A DNA stretch of 64,000 bases from Actinospica robiniae DSM 44927 (GCF_000504285.1 NZ_KI632511.1:4399372-4463371); one strand, 5' to 3'. Counted from the stretch's first letter, positions 52,302 through 64,000 are shown. Made by a program: numbers and translations. The notes: generated from the sequence alone by a model not told the origin.

Positions 52302-55300
52302 ATGACCGTACGGGCACAATACGCACACAGGTACACGGGTGAGAATTCGGTGCGGGGCGACGACGTGGCCGTCGTCGGCATCGGCTGCCGTTTCGGCACG
52401 CTGCGCGGCCCCGACGAGTTATGGGAGGCCCTGCTCGAGGGCCGCGATCTGGTGCGGCCGGCGCCTCAGGACGGCCGGTTCGACGCGGAGAGATACCTCA
52501 AAGCCCGCACCCGGGGAGGCAGGCGACTGCTCAGCAGCGCCGCCGGCAGCTTCATCGAAGGGTACGAACTGTTCGACGCGGAGTACTTCGGCATCTCCCC
52601 GTTCGAAGCCAGCAGGCTCGATCCGCAGCACCGCCTGATGTTGCAGACCGCCGCGGAGGCCGTGGAGGATTCCGGCATCCCCGCCCGCAAGCTCTCGGCC
52701 GGGCGCACCGGCGTCTTCACCGTCCAACTGACCTCGCACTACTGGGACGACCTTTACCGGGCCGGGGTCTGGGACCTGCACACGATGACCGGGGCGATCG
52801 GCCGGGGCAACCTGCCGGCCCGGATCGCGCACACCCGCGACCTGCACGGCCCCGCCGTCGCGGTCGACGCCACCTGTTCCTCCTCCCTGCTGGCCGTCCA
52901 TCTCGCCTGTCAGGCGCTGCGCCTCGGCGACATCGACGCGGCCATCGTCGGGGCCGTCAACCTGATCACCGCCGTCGAGGACGGCGTGGTGATGTCGCAG
53001 GGCAACCTGCTCTCCGCGAGCAGCCGCTGCCGCTTCGGCGACGAGGGCGCGGACGGGTTCGTGCGCAGCGACGGCGTGGCCTGCGTGGTCCTGAAGCCGC
53101 TGACGCAGGCCCAGGCCGACGGAGACCGGATCTACGCGGTGATCCTCGGCGGCGCGGCCACGCACGAGGGTGCGTGGACGAGTTCCTTCGTCTCGCCGAG
53201 CGTGACCGGGCGCTCGTACATGCTGCGCGCCGCCTGCGAGTCGGCCGGCGTGGACCCGCGCGAGTTGGATTACGTGGAGGCGCACGGAGCGGGCACCCCC
53301 ACCGGAGACCAGACCGAGCTGGCGGCGCTGGCCGCCGAGTACGGCGCCGTGCGCGGGACGAGGGACCCGCTGCTGGTCGGTTCGGTGAAGACCAATATCG
53401 GGCACACCGAGGCGACGGCGGGACTCGCGGGGCTGATCAAAGTGGCCCTCTCCCTGCGGCACAAGCGGATCCCGGCCACGCTGCACGTGCGCAGCCCCAC
53501 CTCCGCGGTGGACTGGGAGCACAGCGGCCTGCAGCTCGCGCGGCAGCCCACCGACTGGCCGGCCGACAAGCGGCCGATCGCCGGGGCCAGCGCCTTCGGC
53601 ATCAGCGGTTCGAACGTGCACGTGCTGCTGGGGGCCGCCCCCGACCCGGTGCCGGCCGAGGCCGCGCGCACCCGACGGCCGGCCGATCTCTGCCTGCTCC
53701 CGCTGTCCGCGCACGTCCCGGCCGCGCTCGACGAACTCGCGCAGGGCTACGCCCGGCAGTTGAGCCGCCCGGAGGCGGCCGAGCGTATAGCAGACATCAG
53801 CTATACCGCCGGCGAGCGCCGCGACCACCGCCGTCATCGCGCCGCGGTCGTGGGCGCGAACGAGAGCGAGCTGCTGGAGGGGCTGGCCGGTCTGGCTCCG
53901 ACCGCCGCGTTCCCGAATCCGCGGGTGGTGTTCGTCTTCCCCGGGCACGGCGCGCAGCGCGCGGGCATGGCAGCCGAACTGATGCGCGAATCCCCGCTGT
54001 TCGCGAGCGCCCTGGAGATCTACGACAAGGCGGTGCAGCAGGAGCGCGGCTGGTCGGTCGCGGAGCTCCTGCGCTCGGGCGACCCGTTCACCGACGTGGC
54101 CATGGCGCAGCCCGCGCTCTGGGCGGTCGAATGCGCGCTCGCCTCGATGTGGCAGCAGTGGGGCGTGGAGCCGGACGTCGTCGTCGGCCACAGCATGGGC
54201 GAGGTGGCCGCGGCGACCATCGCCGGCGCGCTGTCGGTGGCGGACGCCGCGGCGGTCATCTGCCGTCGCAGCTCACTGATGATGCGTACGGCGCGGAGCG
54301 GAGGCCTGCTCGCGGTCCGGCTCGGCGCGCAGGAGGCAGAGCGCTTCATCGCCGGCCACGGCCCGGGGCTCACCATCGCCGCAAGCAACAGCCCCGCCTC
54401 GACCGTGCTGGCCGGCAGCATCGCCGCCCTCGCCGAGGCGGAGCACGCGCTCGACGAGGGCGGCATCAGGCACCGGCGGGTGAACGCGGACGTGGCGTCG
54501 CACAGCGCGGCCATGGACCCGGTGCTCGATGACCTGCGCTCCTGCCTTTCCGGGATACGTCCGATGGCCGGCCGCTTCCCCATCGCCTCGACGGTGCGCC
54601 CGGCCGGCCAGCCGCCGGCCACCTTGACCGGCACCGAGATGGACGCCGAGTACTGGGTGCGCAATCTCCGGGAGAGCGTGCAGTTCGCCGAGACGCTCAA
54701 GACGCTGCTGACCGACGGTGTGCCGACGGTGTTCATCGAGCTGTCTCCGACCGGCGCGCTCGTGCCCGCCGTCCAGGAGTGCATCGACGAAGCCGACGCG
54801 CGCGCAGCCGTGGTCGGCGCTCTGCTGAGGTCCGAGCCCGGCCTCCGCGGCGCGCTCAATTCCCTCGGCCGCGCCTACGCGGTCGGCGTGGACCCGGACT
54901 GGGCCGCGGTCAACGGGGAAGGCGACTTCCTCGCCCCGCCGCTCTACCCGTGGCAGGCTTCGAGGTTCACGGTGGCCGACGCCAAGCCGAACCTGCCCGG
55001 CCACCTCATGCCGCGGGACTCGCAGGGGCAGAAGGCGAAGCGCCCGGTGACCCGAGCCCGCCGCAGGGCCTTCGCGGGTGTGGGAGCCGCCAAGCGCGTC
55101 CCCGGTGCCTCGACGATCGAGACGGAGCTGAGGGCGGCCAGGCAGACGCAGCGGCCGGGGCCGAGGCCGGCATCTTCTTCTTCCGGGTCTGGGCCGAGGC
55201 AGGCTCCCGGCCTGCGGCTGGGGCAGGGGGATCATGCCCTCGCGGACAGCTCGAGGCCCCGGCTGACGGCGGCAGAGCTCGAACAGCGCCTCACCGTCAT

Positions 55301-55511
55301 CGCGGCGGACATCCTGGGGCTTCCGGCGGACCGCGTCGAGCGCGACCGCCCGCTCGCCGAGCTGGGCATGGATTCGCTGCTGGCCATGGAGTTGCGCGCC
55401 AGAGCGTCGAGCGCGCTCGGCGTGCGCATCGACCATCTCCAGATCCTGTCCGGCCGGACCCTGCGCGAGCTGGCCACGGGAACAGACGGCAGCCGCGACT
55501 CCACCGGCTGA
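52302..55511 (+). CDS. Type I polyketide synthase, single module KS-AT-ACP
   Basis: 1069 residues from ATG 52302. KS about 20-440, with Cys192 in DATCSSSLLAVH, His328 in EAHGAGTPTGDQTE and His368 in NIGHTEATAG. AT about 540-840, with VFPGHGAQRAGM and active Ser631 in GHSMGEV; the specificity motif is VASH (His734), closer to the methylmalonyl YASH pattern than to malonyl HAFH. A Ser/Arg-rich linker follows, then ACP about 980-1060 with phosphopantetheine Ser1025 in GMDSLLAMEL. No KR, DH, ER or TE. Codon 40 (52419-52421) is TTA, very rare in such genomes. Likely iterative or a one-step extender; release must be by another protein. Confidence 0.94.
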   Translation: MTVRAQYAHRYTGENSVRGDDVAVVGIGCRFGTLRGPDELWEALLEGRDLVRPAPQDGRFDAERYLKARTRGGRRLLSSAAGSFIEGYELFDAEYFGISPFEASRLDPQHRLMLQTAAEAVEDSGIPARKLSAGRTGVFTVQLTSHYWDDLYRAGVWDLHTMTGAIGRGNLPARIAHTRDLHGPAVAVDATCSSSLLAVHLACQALRLGDIDAAIVGAVNLITAVEDGVVMSQGNLLSASSRCRFGDEGADGFVRSDGVACVVLKPLTQAQADGDRIYAVILGGAATHEGAWTSSFVSPSVTGRSYMLRAACESAGVDPRELDYVEAHGAGTPTGDQTELAALAAEYGAVRGTRDPLLVGSVKTNIGHTEATAGLAGLIKVALSLRHKRIPATLHVRSPTSAVDWEHSGLQLARQPTDWPADKRPIAGASAFGISGSNVHVLLGAAPDPVPAEAARTRRPADLCLLPLSAHVPAALDELAQGYARQLSRPEAAERIADISYTAGERRDHRRHRAAVVGANESELLEGLAGLAPTAAFPNPRVVFVFPGHGAQRAGMAAELMRESPLFASALEIYDKAVQQERGWSVAELLRSGDPFTDVAMAQPALWAVECALASMWQQWGVEPDVVVGHSMGEVAAATIAGALSVADAAAVICRRSSLMMRTARSGGLLAVRLGAQEAERFIAGHGPGLTIAASNSPASTVLAGSIAALAEAEHALDEGGIRHRRVNADVASHSAAMDPVLDDLRSCLSGIRPMAGRFPIASTVRPAGQPPATLTGTEMDAEYWVRNLRESVQFAETLKTLLTDGVPTVFIELSPTGALVPAVQECIDEADARAAVVGALLRSEPGLRGALNSLGRAYAVGVDPDWAAVNGEGDFLAPPLYPWQASRFTVADAKPNLPGHLMPRDSQGQKAKRPVTRARRRAFAGVGAAKRVPGASTIETELRAARQTQRPGPRPASSSSGSGPRQAPGLRLGQGDHALADSSRPRLTAAELEQRLTVIAADILGLPADRVERDRPLAELGMDSLLAMELRARASSALGVRIDHLQILSGRTLRELATGTDGSRDSTG

Positions 55512-55542
55512 CCGACCCTGCGCCCGAACTCCCCGTATGACC

Positions 55543-55579
55543 GGATCCGACCCGCGCTGCTGTCACGCGGGTCGGATCC
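55543..55579. terminator. Bidirectional hairpin between PKS and PPDK genes
   Basis: GGATCCGACCCGCG (55543-55556) pairs perfectly with 55566-55579 across a 9-base loop, between convergent stops at 55511 and 55587. Confidence 0.8.
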
Positions 55580-55586
55580 ATTTCGC

Positions 55587-58289
<2,703 letters not shown>

Positions 58290-58367
58290 GGCGAAGCGAC
58301 TCCTGAGGGCGAAACGGAGAGAGGGACGACGAGGGGAGTTCACAGCCGGGTCCGCACAGATTTGGCT

Positions 58368-59053
58368 TCACGCTCGCTCCGTGTCCTCGTCGGGTTCGAT
58401 GACGACGATGTGCAGGGTGCGCGGGCCGTGTACGCCCTCGACCCTGGTGTTCTCGATGTCGCTGGTGGCCGAGGGTCCGGAGATCATCGTCAGCGGCGCG
58501 CGCGGGTCGAGCCGGGCGATCGCGTCGGGGACCGTCGCGACGATGCGCTCGGCCGGGACCAGGCAGAGGTGGTAGTCCGGCAGGAGGGTCAGGCCTCTGC
58601 GACCCTGGCTCGCGCTGCCGTCGAGGACGATGGTCCCGGTCTCGGCGATCGCGAGGGCGCAGGTGGAGAGTACGCCTTGCAGGGCCTGGAGGCTGCGCGC
58701 AGACAGCGCGGGCTCGTCCCAGACCGCCGTGTCCGCAAGGGGATCGGGGAGATACCGCTCCGGAAAGCCCGGCGGCACGCCGACGGCGGAGATCCCTCGC
58801 GCCGTGAGCAGCGCGGTCACCGTCGCGGCCACCTCGTGCGAGGCGACGCGCTGCACCTGGGCGCGGTAGTCGGCCGCGCGGTCAGCGAACAGTTCGATCG
58901 CGTGCGCGCCGGAGCCGTGCTCGGCACGCCGGTACTCGCGCGGAACGGGGACGTCCTCGCGTGGCCGAGCCGTTCGAGCAGGCGCACGACGGCCTTGCCC
59001 GTCTGCGGGTACAGGGTGTCCGCGAGGCAGGTGATGAACAGGGCTATGCGCAT
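58368..59053 (-). pseudogene. Remnant of lactate-utilisation genes: lutA start fused to lutC body
   Basis: From ATG 59053 the reverse strand encodes [20 protein letters not shown] and continues VVRLLERLG, the first about 30 residues of a LutA-type Fe-S subunit. At about 58961 the homology jumps, in another frame, to LutC: EDVPVPREYRR, then ADRAADYRAQVQRV, ALAIAETGTIVLDG, GLTLLPDYHLCLVPAERIVATVP and the family end SGPSATSDIENTRVEGVHGPRTL. The rest of lutA, all of lutB and about 30 residues of lutC are missing, as from one internal deletion. The lutA ATG overlaps the aldo/keto reductase gene by 10 bp. The LutC part remains open for 197 codons and could still be translated from an internal start, but the complex cannot form. 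Confidence 0.82.
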
Positions 59054-60126
59054 CGCGAAGCGCTCCCCCTCGATTCGGGCACCGGTACGGTTTCGGGCAG
59101 CAGTCCAGCGGCCCGCAGCTCATGCCATGCCTGCGGCGGGACCACCGCCGCGGCCTGCTGCACCGCGTCGCGTACTTCGCCGGCGCTGCGCGCGCCGATC
59201 AGGACACTGCTGACGGCGCTATGTCCGGCCGGGAACTGCAGGGCCGCCGCGCGCAGCGTGGACCCGTGCTTCTCGCACACGACCTGCATGCGCAGGGCGC
59301 GGGTCAGCACGTCCTTGGGTACGGCGCCGTAGTCGTAGGTCGCGGCGCGGTGCGGGTCGGCGAGGATCCCGGAGTTGAACGCGCCGCCGACGACGACGGA
59401 CACGCCGCGTTCCAACGCGGCGGGCAGCAATTCGTCGAGGCCGGACTGGTCGAGCAGGGTGTAGCGGCCGGCGAGCAGGACGACGTCGATATCGGTCTCG
59501 CGCACGAACCGGGCCGGGAGCGCGGCCTGGTTCATGCCGATGCCGATCGCGCCGATCACGCCTTCGGCTCGGAGTTTCTCAAGCGCGGGATAGGCCTCGT
59601 CGAGTGCTTGGACGGCGTGCTCGTCGGGGTCGTGCAGGTAGACGACGTCGATGCGGTCGAGTCCGAGCCGGCGCAGCGAGTCGGCCAGGGAGCGGACGAC
59701 GCCGTCGGCCGAGAAGTCCCAACGACGCCGGTGCGTGACCGGGACGGCGAAGCCGTTGGCCAGGTCGTCCCCGTCCGGGTGCTGTACGCGTTCGAGGACG
59801 CGCCCGACCTTGGTGGAGAGCGTGTAGTAGTCCCTCGGGTGGCGGCTCAGCGCCCGGCCGAGCCGCCTCTCCGACAGGCCCAGCCCGTAGTGCGGCGCCG
59901 TGTCGAAGCTGCGGATCCCGGCCTCCCACGCCGCCGCGATCGCGCCCTCGGCGGCCTGGTCGGTGACCGGGGCGAAGAGGTTGCCGATTCCCGCGGCACC
60001 GAAGGAGAGTCCGGTGACGTGGACCGCGCTGCGGCCGAGGCGGCGGGTTCTCATCGGCGGATCCGCGCGGACCCGGGCCGACTCGTCCCCGGCCGCGCCG
60101 GCGCGCAGTCCGGTCGGCTCGCTCAT
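59044..60126 (-). CDS. Aldo/keto reductase (L-fucose / D-threo-aldose 1-dehydrogenase-like)
   Basis: 360 residues from ATG 60126 (ATGA overlap with the dehydratase gene; an internal ATG 60054 at MRTRRLG is an alternative). AKR barrel motifs: [39 protein letters not shown] with Asp/Tyr of the catalytic set, TLSTKVGRV with Lys, and [12 protein letters not shown] with His. The LFAPVTD and HDPDE patterns fit the D-threo-aldose dehydrogenase branch, which oxidises L-fucose to its lactone. It is followed by the lut remnant. Together with L-fuconate dehydratase it outlines a non-phosphorylating L-fucose route. Confidence 0.88.
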   Translation of the reverse strand: MSEPTGLRAGAAGDESARVRADPPMRTRRLGRSAVHVTGLSFGAAGIGNLFAPVTDQAAEGAIAAAWEAGIRSFDTAPHYGLGLSERRLGRALSRHPRDYYTLSTKVGRVLERVQHPDGDDLANGFAVPVTHRRRWDFSADGVVRSLADSLRRLGLDRIDVVYLHDPDEHAVQALDEAYPALEKLRAEGVIGAIGIGMNQAALPARFVRETDIDVVLLAGRYTLLDQSGLDELLPAALERGVSVVVGGAFNSGILADPHRAATYDYGAVPKDVLTRALRMQVVCEKHGSTLRAAALQFPAGHSAVSSVLIGARSAGEVRDAVQQAAAVVPPQAWHELRAAGLLPETVPVPESRGSASRCA

Positions 60127-61487
60127 TCCGTCACGGCCCCGGCGGCTTCGGCTGCTGCCGCTTCGGCGGCTTCGGCCGCCCAGAACGTGCCGTGCGGATA
60201 GACGTACCGCTCCACCGATTCGGCGAGCATCTGCGCTGAGAACCCCGGGATCCGCGGCGCCGCGTAGTGTCCGCGCTCGATGACGACCGGGTCGAGGAAG
60301 TGCTCGTGCAGGTGGTCGACGTACTCGATGGCGCGGTCCTGCACGGTGTGCGAGAGCGCGACGTAGTCGAACATGGACAGGTGCTGCACCAGCTCGCACA
60401 GGCCGACGCCGCCCGCGTGCGGGCAGACCGGGATGCCGTGCTTGGCCGCGAGCAGCAGGATCGCGAGGTTCTCGTTGACGCCGCCGACGCGCGCGGCGTC
60501 GAGCTGCAGGACGTCGATCGCCTCGGCCTGGATCAGCTGCTTGAAGATCACCCGGTTCTGCACGTGCTCGCCGGTGGCCACCTTGACCGGGGCCACTCCG
60601 CGGCGGACGGCCGCGTGGCCGAGGATGTCGTCGGGGCTGGTGGGCTCTTCGATCCAGTAGGGGTCGAACTCCGCCAGCGCCTTGACCCACTCGATCGCCT
60701 CGCCGACGCTCCAGCGCTGGTTCGCGTCGACGGCGATGCGGATCTCCGGCCCGACGGCCGCGCGGGCCACGCGCATGCGCCGGACGTCGTCGTCGAGGTC
60801 TGCGCCGACCTTCAGCTTGATCTGGGTGAACCCGTCGGCCACGGCTTGCTTCGCGAGACGCTCCAGCTTCTCATCGCCGTAGCCGAGCCAGCCGGGCGAG
60901 GTGGTGTACGCCGGATATCCGCGCTCACGCAGCGCCGCGGCACGCTGCGGCGCGCCCTCCTTGCCCCACCGGAGCAGGTTCACCGCTTCGTCGTAGGTGA
61001 GCGCGTCGCTGATGTAGCGGTAGTCGATCTGGGCGGCGAGCCACTCGGGCTCGGCTTCGGCGAGCAGCTGCCACAGCGGGAGCCCCTCGCGCTTGGCCGC
61101 GAGGTCCCAGGCGGCGTTGACGACGGCGCCGATCGCCATGTGCATCACGCCCTTCTCGGGTCCGAGCCAGCGCAGCTGGCTGTCGCCGATCAGGTCGCGG
61201 CTGAGGTCCGCGGGGTTCGCGCAGAGCGCGGCGACCGGACGTCCGACGACGTGCTCGCGCAGCGCCTCGATCGCGGCGACCTGGACGTCGTTGCCCCGGC
61301 CGATGGTGAAGGTGAACCCGTGCCCCTCGAGGCCGTCGCCGGCATCAGTGCGGAGCACGACGTAGGCCGCCGAGTAGTCCGGATCCGGGTTCATCGCGTC
61401 CGAGCCGTCGAGCTCGCGCGAGGTGGGGAACCTGATGTCGTACGTGTCCAGCGCAGTGATCCGCGCCCGTGCCGCGTCGGTGCCCAT
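60123..61487 (-). CDS. L-fuconate dehydratase (enolase superfamily)
   Basis: 454 residues. It removes water from L-fuconate to give 2-keto-3-deoxy-L-fuconate. N-terminal capping domain: [29 protein letters not shown] and [14 protein letters not shown], distinctive of fuconate dehydratase. Barrel: [10 protein letters not shown] (Lys224/226), VDANQRW (Asp254), [10 protein letters not shown] (Glu280), ATGEHVQNR (Glu) and [16 protein letters not shown] (catalytic His), all intact. The C-terminal tail is an Ala/Glu-rich low-complexity stretch. First gene of the reverse operon, divergent from a FadR-type regulator. Confidence 0.94.
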   Translation of the reverse strand: MGTDAARARITALDTYDIRFPTSRELDGSDAMNPDPDYSAAYVVLRTDAGDGLEGHGFTFTIGRGNDVQVAAIEALREHVVGRPVAALCANPADLSRDLIGDSQLRWLGPEKGVMHMAIGAVVNAAWDLAAKREGLPLWQLLAEAEPEWLAAQIDYRYISDALTYDEAVNLLRWGKEGAPQRAAALRERGYPAYTTSPGWLGYGDEKLERLAKQAVADGFTQIKLKVGADLDDDVRRMRVARAAVGPEIRIAVDANQRWSVGEAIEWVKALAEFDPYWIEEPTSPDDILGHAAVRRGVAPVKVATGEHVQNRVIFKQLIQAEAIDVLQLDAARVGGVNENLAILLLAAKHGIPVCPHAGGVGLCELVQHLSMFDYVALSHTVQDRAIEYVDHLHEHFLDPVVIERGHYAAPRIPGFSAQMLAESVERYVYPHGTFWAAEAAEAAAAEAAGAVTE

Positions 61488-62038
61488 GGCTCAGGCCTCC
61501 CGGCGCGTCGAACGCTGTGCGGCAGACCCGTGCAGGCGGCGTGGCCGTCTCATCGTGATTCCTCTTTCCCGTTTTCCGGCCGAAGGGTCCGCATCGAGCT
61601 GCCAGACATCCGATCCACGGCGCCGGTCGACCCTTAGTCTCACGCACCCACGGCCCCGGACTACGCAGGCCACGGACACGCCACCGCCACGGAGCGTGTC
61701 GGCTGTGCGGCGTGAACATTACAATAGGTCCGATGAATTTGGAATGTCAATGGGGATCAGCGGCCGCGATGAGCGAACAAGCACGAGTCATCCCGCGCAT
61801 AGGTCCGATCTCATGCCGAGCGGCTGGGCATTTGAGGGATTCACCGCTCTGGGGTTCCGACAAAGGTCCGCAGATACGCGACTGGAGCCATTCATCCCAT
61901 GTATCATCGGCCTCGTTGACCGCGTGCGGCGGTCCAAGAGGCCGTGTCGAGCGCGCGGGGGTGCGATGCGCGCCCTCCCGGAGCCGATCCGTCGCCCCAG
62001 CTCACCCAGCCCTCGCGACTTAAGAGTGGAGAGCATCC
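61488..62038. promoter_or_regulatory. Divergent control region of the fucose operon and its FadR-type regulator
   Basis: 551 bp without a credible gene, with lower GC in 61715-61755. ATAGGTCCGAT occurs twice as a direct repeat (61724-61734 and 61799-61809), with a partial copy AGGTCCG near 61864, a possible operator set. The reverse-strand promoter for the dehydratase and the forward promoter for the regulator should both be here. Confidence 0.45.
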
Positions 62039-62731
62039 ATGTCAGTGACGGATGACGCCATCGCCCAAATCAAAGCCATGATCGTGGAGGGGCGCTTCCG
62101 GCCCGGCACCCGGCTGCCGAAGGAGGACGACCTCGCCGCCGAACTCGGCCTGTCGCGCAACTCGCTGCGCGAAGCCGTGCGGGCGCTGACGGCCATGAAG
62201 ATCCTCGTCGTCCGGCAGGGCGACGGCACCTACGTCTCCAGCCTCGAGCCCGGACTGCTGATGGAGACCCTGGCCTTCGCCTCCGACGTCTCACACGGCA
62301 TGACCGCGCTCCAGCTCCTGCAGACCCGCAGGCTGCTCGAACCGCAGGCCGTCGGGCTCGCCGCCCGCGTCATCACCGACGACCAGGTCGAGCAGCTGCG
62401 CGACATCCTGGACCGGAGCGAGCGGGCCCACGGCACCCAGGCGTTCGTCGAGCTCGACGCCGAGTTCCACCGCCAGATCCTGGCGCTGGTCGGCAATCCC
62501 GTGCTGTCCGTGCTGGCCCAGGTGCTCTCCACCCCGACCCAGCGGGTGCGGATCCTGCGCGGCGACCGGGTGGGCCGGGCGATCGAGTCCGTCTACGCCG
62601 AACACCGCGCCATCCTCGACGCGTTGGCCGCCCGCGACGTGGAGCTGGCCGTGGCGACGTCGACCGTGCACGTCGCCGCCGTGGAGCAGTGGCTGAGCGC
62701 CAGCCTGGGAGATCCGGCGCTCGATCGGTGA
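62039..62731 (+). CDS. FadR-subfamily GntR transcriptional regulator
   Basis: 230 residues. Winged HTH at about 5-70: AIAQIKAMIVEGRFRPGTRLPKEDDLAAELGLSRNSLREAVRALTAMKILVVRQGDGTYV. The C-terminal FCD domain has the metal/ligand residues in ELDAEFHRQILALVGN (Asp, His) and VYAEHRAILDALAARD (His), with HVAAVEQWL at the end. Such regulators sense sugar acids. Divergent position opposite L-fuconate dehydratase makes it the likely fucose/fuconate-responsive repressor. Confidence 0.93.
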   Translation: MSVTDDAIAQIKAMIVEGRFRPGTRLPKEDDLAAELGLSRNSLREAVRALTAMKILVVRQGDGTYVSSLEPGLLMETLAFASDVSHGMTALQLLQTRRLLEPQAVGLAARVITDDQVEQLRDILDRSERAHGTQAFVELDAEFHRQILALVGNPVLSVLAQVLSTPTQRVRILRGDRVGRAIESVYAEHRAILDALAARDVELAVATSTVHVAAVEQWLSASLGDPALDR

Positions 62732-62758
62732 GCGGAAGAAGCCGGCGCACACGACCTG

Positions 62759-62808
62759 TATGACGAGAGCGGCGGCGGACCTCAGGGTTCGCCGCCGCTC
62801 TCGTCATA
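62759..62808. terminator. Bidirectional hairpin between the regulator and ABC permease genes
   Basis: TATGACGAGAGCGGCGGCG (62759-62777) pairs with 62790-62808; 19-bp perfect stem, 12-base loop, between convergent stops at 62731 and 62820. Confidence 0.88.
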
Positions 62809-62819
62809 CTCGGAACCGC

Positions 62820-63869
62820 CTAGGCTTTTTCGGCTGAGGATTCTCCGCCGACGACGCGGGCGAGGACGAGGGCGAAGAGGATGACGCCGCCGTTGATGGC
62901 CAGCTGCCAGTAGTTCGGGGCGTTGGAGAGGTTGATGATGTTCTGGACCAGCCCCAGCAGGATCACGCCGCTCGCAGCCCCGAGCATCGTGCCCTTGCCG
63001 CCCTGGAGCGAGACCCCGCCGATCACCGCCGCGGCGAAGACCGTGAAGATGATCCCTTCCTGGTAGCCCTGGTCCCCGGTGACCGAGGAGACCCGGCCGG
63101 CCTCGATCAGACCACCGAGCGCCGCGAGCACCGACCCGGCGACATACACGCCGATCTTGATGCGGTCCACCCGGATCCCCGCGGCACGCGCCGCCTCCGC
63201 GTTCCCGCCGATCGCGTAGATCGCCCGGCCGGTACGGTGATACCGCAGGAACAGACCCGCCGCGATGAACACGATCGCCGCGACCACCAGGGAGACCGGG
63301 ACCTTGCCCATGAACTCCGCCCCGATGTAACTGAACGCCGAGGGCAGCTGATACGGGGACTGACCCTGGACACTACCGTTCTGCAGACCGGCGAGCAGCA
63401 CCGTCATCCCGAGCGTCACGATGAACCCGTTCAACCGCGCCTTGACGATCAGCAGGCCGTTGACCAGGCCCACCGCCGCACCGATCGCGAACACGATCAG
63501 GATCCCGATCACCGGGTTGAGCATCAGCCCGGAACCGAACGCCGCCTTGGGCACGATCAACCACGCCGCGATCATCGGGGCCAGGCCGTAGGTGGACTCC
63601 AGGGACAGGTCCATCCCGCCGATCAACAGGATCAGGCTCTCGCCGACCACGGTGATCCCGAGCGCGGAAACCTGCTGGCCCACCCCGGAGATCAGGTTGT
63701 CCGCGGTCAGGAACACCGGACTGATCACCGCCCCGACCACCAGGATCACAACGAGCACCGGCAGCAACGCCGCCTCACGCACGAAACCAAGGGCCACCGG
63801 GCCGCGATCACCCCGGAGGGACGGTCGAAGCCTCGCCGCCGGGGCCGCAGGTTCTTGGGTCTGGGTCAC
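62820..63869 (-). CDS. Ribose-type sugar ABC transporter permease (RbsC-like)
   Basis: 349 residues from GTG 63869 (GGAG 7-10 bases upstream). BPD_transp_2 fold with about ten hydrophobic segments: LITGVG-like ISGVGQQVSALGITVVGESLILLIGGMDLS is the family signature region, plus NGFIVTLGMTVLLAGL, GRAIYAIGGNAEAARAAGIRVD and AAAVIGGVSLQGGKGTMLGA. CUT2 importers take up monosaccharides such as ribose, xylose, rhamnose or fucose. Proximity to the fucose genes suggests L-fucose (inference). Its start overlaps the stop of an upstream gene that runs off the window. Confidence 0.94.
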   Translation of the reverse strand: MTQTQEPAAPAARLRPSLRGDRGPVALGFVREAALLPVLVVILVVGAVISPVFLTADNLISGVGQQVSALGITVVGESLILLIGGMDLSLESTYGLAPMIAAWLIVPKAAFGSGLMLNPVIGILIVFAIGAAVGLVNGLLIVKARLNGFIVTLGMTVLLAGLQNGSVQGQSPYQLPSAFSYIGAEFMGKVPVSLVVAAIVFIAAGLFLRYHRTGRAIYAIGGNAEAARAAGIRVDRIKIGVYVAGSVLAALGGLIEAGRVSSVTGDQGYQEGIIFTVFAAAVIGGVSLQGGKGTMLGAASGVILLGLVQNIINLSNAPNYWQLAINGGVILFALVLARVVGGESSAEKA

Positions 63870-64000
63870 TGGGAATCTCCTGCTTCACTGGTGGCGTGCG
63901 CACTGGGACTCCTGCGCACCCCGTCTTCGGCTCCACTGCCTTCTGCTGCGCCCCGGGCTCGCCGGTGCGTACCGCCCTGCGCGCCCGATCCGGCGCCCAC
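63866..64000 (-). CDS. C-terminal tail of an upstream transporter gene (partial, perhaps RbsA-type ATPase)
   Basis: The reverse strand is open for 44 codons from the right edge to TGA at 63868-63866, which overlaps the GTG of the permease by 4 bp (GTGA). The encoded tail (GAGSGAQGGTHRRARGAAEG, then SPSAHATSEAGDSQ) is low-complexity and carries no domain. Its ATPase identity is guessed only from the usual rbsA-rbsC gene order. Confidence 0.4.
   Translation of the reverse strand: MGAGSGAQGGTHRRARGAAEGSGAEDGVRRSPSAHATSEAGDSQ

Overview
The window is uniformly GC-rich, with strong third-position G/C bias, GTG starts, tightly overlapping genes and many long antisense open frames. It carries actinomycete hallmarks: an ECF sigma factor with a membrane partner, a Hanks-type kinase, DasABC/NgcEFG-like chitosaccharide uptake, an MmyB-type regulator, a type I PKS with a TTA codon, and PPDK. 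It is most likely chromosomal DNA of a filamentous high-GC actinobacterium. I cannot name the genus. I saw no tRNA, rRNA or CRISPR.

Layout. 1-8 kb: a broken SAM methyltransferase and an ECF sigma operon, separated by an IS982 element sitting in their shared upstream region. Housekeeping and regulatory genes follow (PGPGW membrane protein, fructosamine kinase, DUF4190 protein, Ser/Thr kinase, CYTH protein). 8-17.2 kb: an amino-sugar/chitosaccharide locus with a ROK repressor, a lipoprotein binding protein, two permeases, a GH20 hexosaminidase and a large secreted lectin/propeller protein, with two candidate ROK operators. 17.4-21.2 kb: a suppressor-of-fused-domain protein, two inverted ~360-bp palindromic elements around a small membrane-protein gene, and a secreted Ser-rich protein.

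21.3-36.3 kb is an accessory oxidative cluster. It has a 3-dehydratase for deoxysugars, a glycosyltransferase, two Nif11-like small proteins, two GMC oxidoreductases and a double EthD protein. A five-gene operon on the other strand encodes an alpha/beta hydrolase, an MBL protein, a BBE flavoprotein, an LLM flavoprotein and an MFS exporter; an SDR lies beside it. This looks like tailoring and export for an unknown small molecule, or its catabolism.

36.6-48.0 kb is the most striking part. It is a ten-gene, translationally coupled operon: DJ-1/PfpI, ThDP enzyme, DJ-1-AGE fusion, STAS, GlgX, STAS, RsbW-like ATPase, SpoIIE-type PP2C, ParA-like protein, nucleotidyltransferase. Its core content and order resemble, from memory, the icfG carbon-control cluster of Synechocystis. 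I interpret it as a partner-switching module tied to glycogen/sugar metabolism. It is followed by an aldehyde dehydrogenase homologue without catalytic residues and a degenerate IS701-like transposase.

51.1-55.5 kb: an MmyB-like regulator with a coupled 18-codon upstream ORF, and a KS-AT-ACP PKS with a TTA codon near its start. 55.6-64 kb: PPDK, a fused remnant of lutA and lutC, an aldo/keto reductase and L-fuconate dehydratase (non-phosphorylating L-fucose breakdown), a FadR-type regulator, and a ribose-type sugar ABC permease with the tail of an upstream gene at the right edge. Lactate and pyruvate, the expected end products of fucose breakdown, connect the fucose genes to the lut remnant and PPDK.
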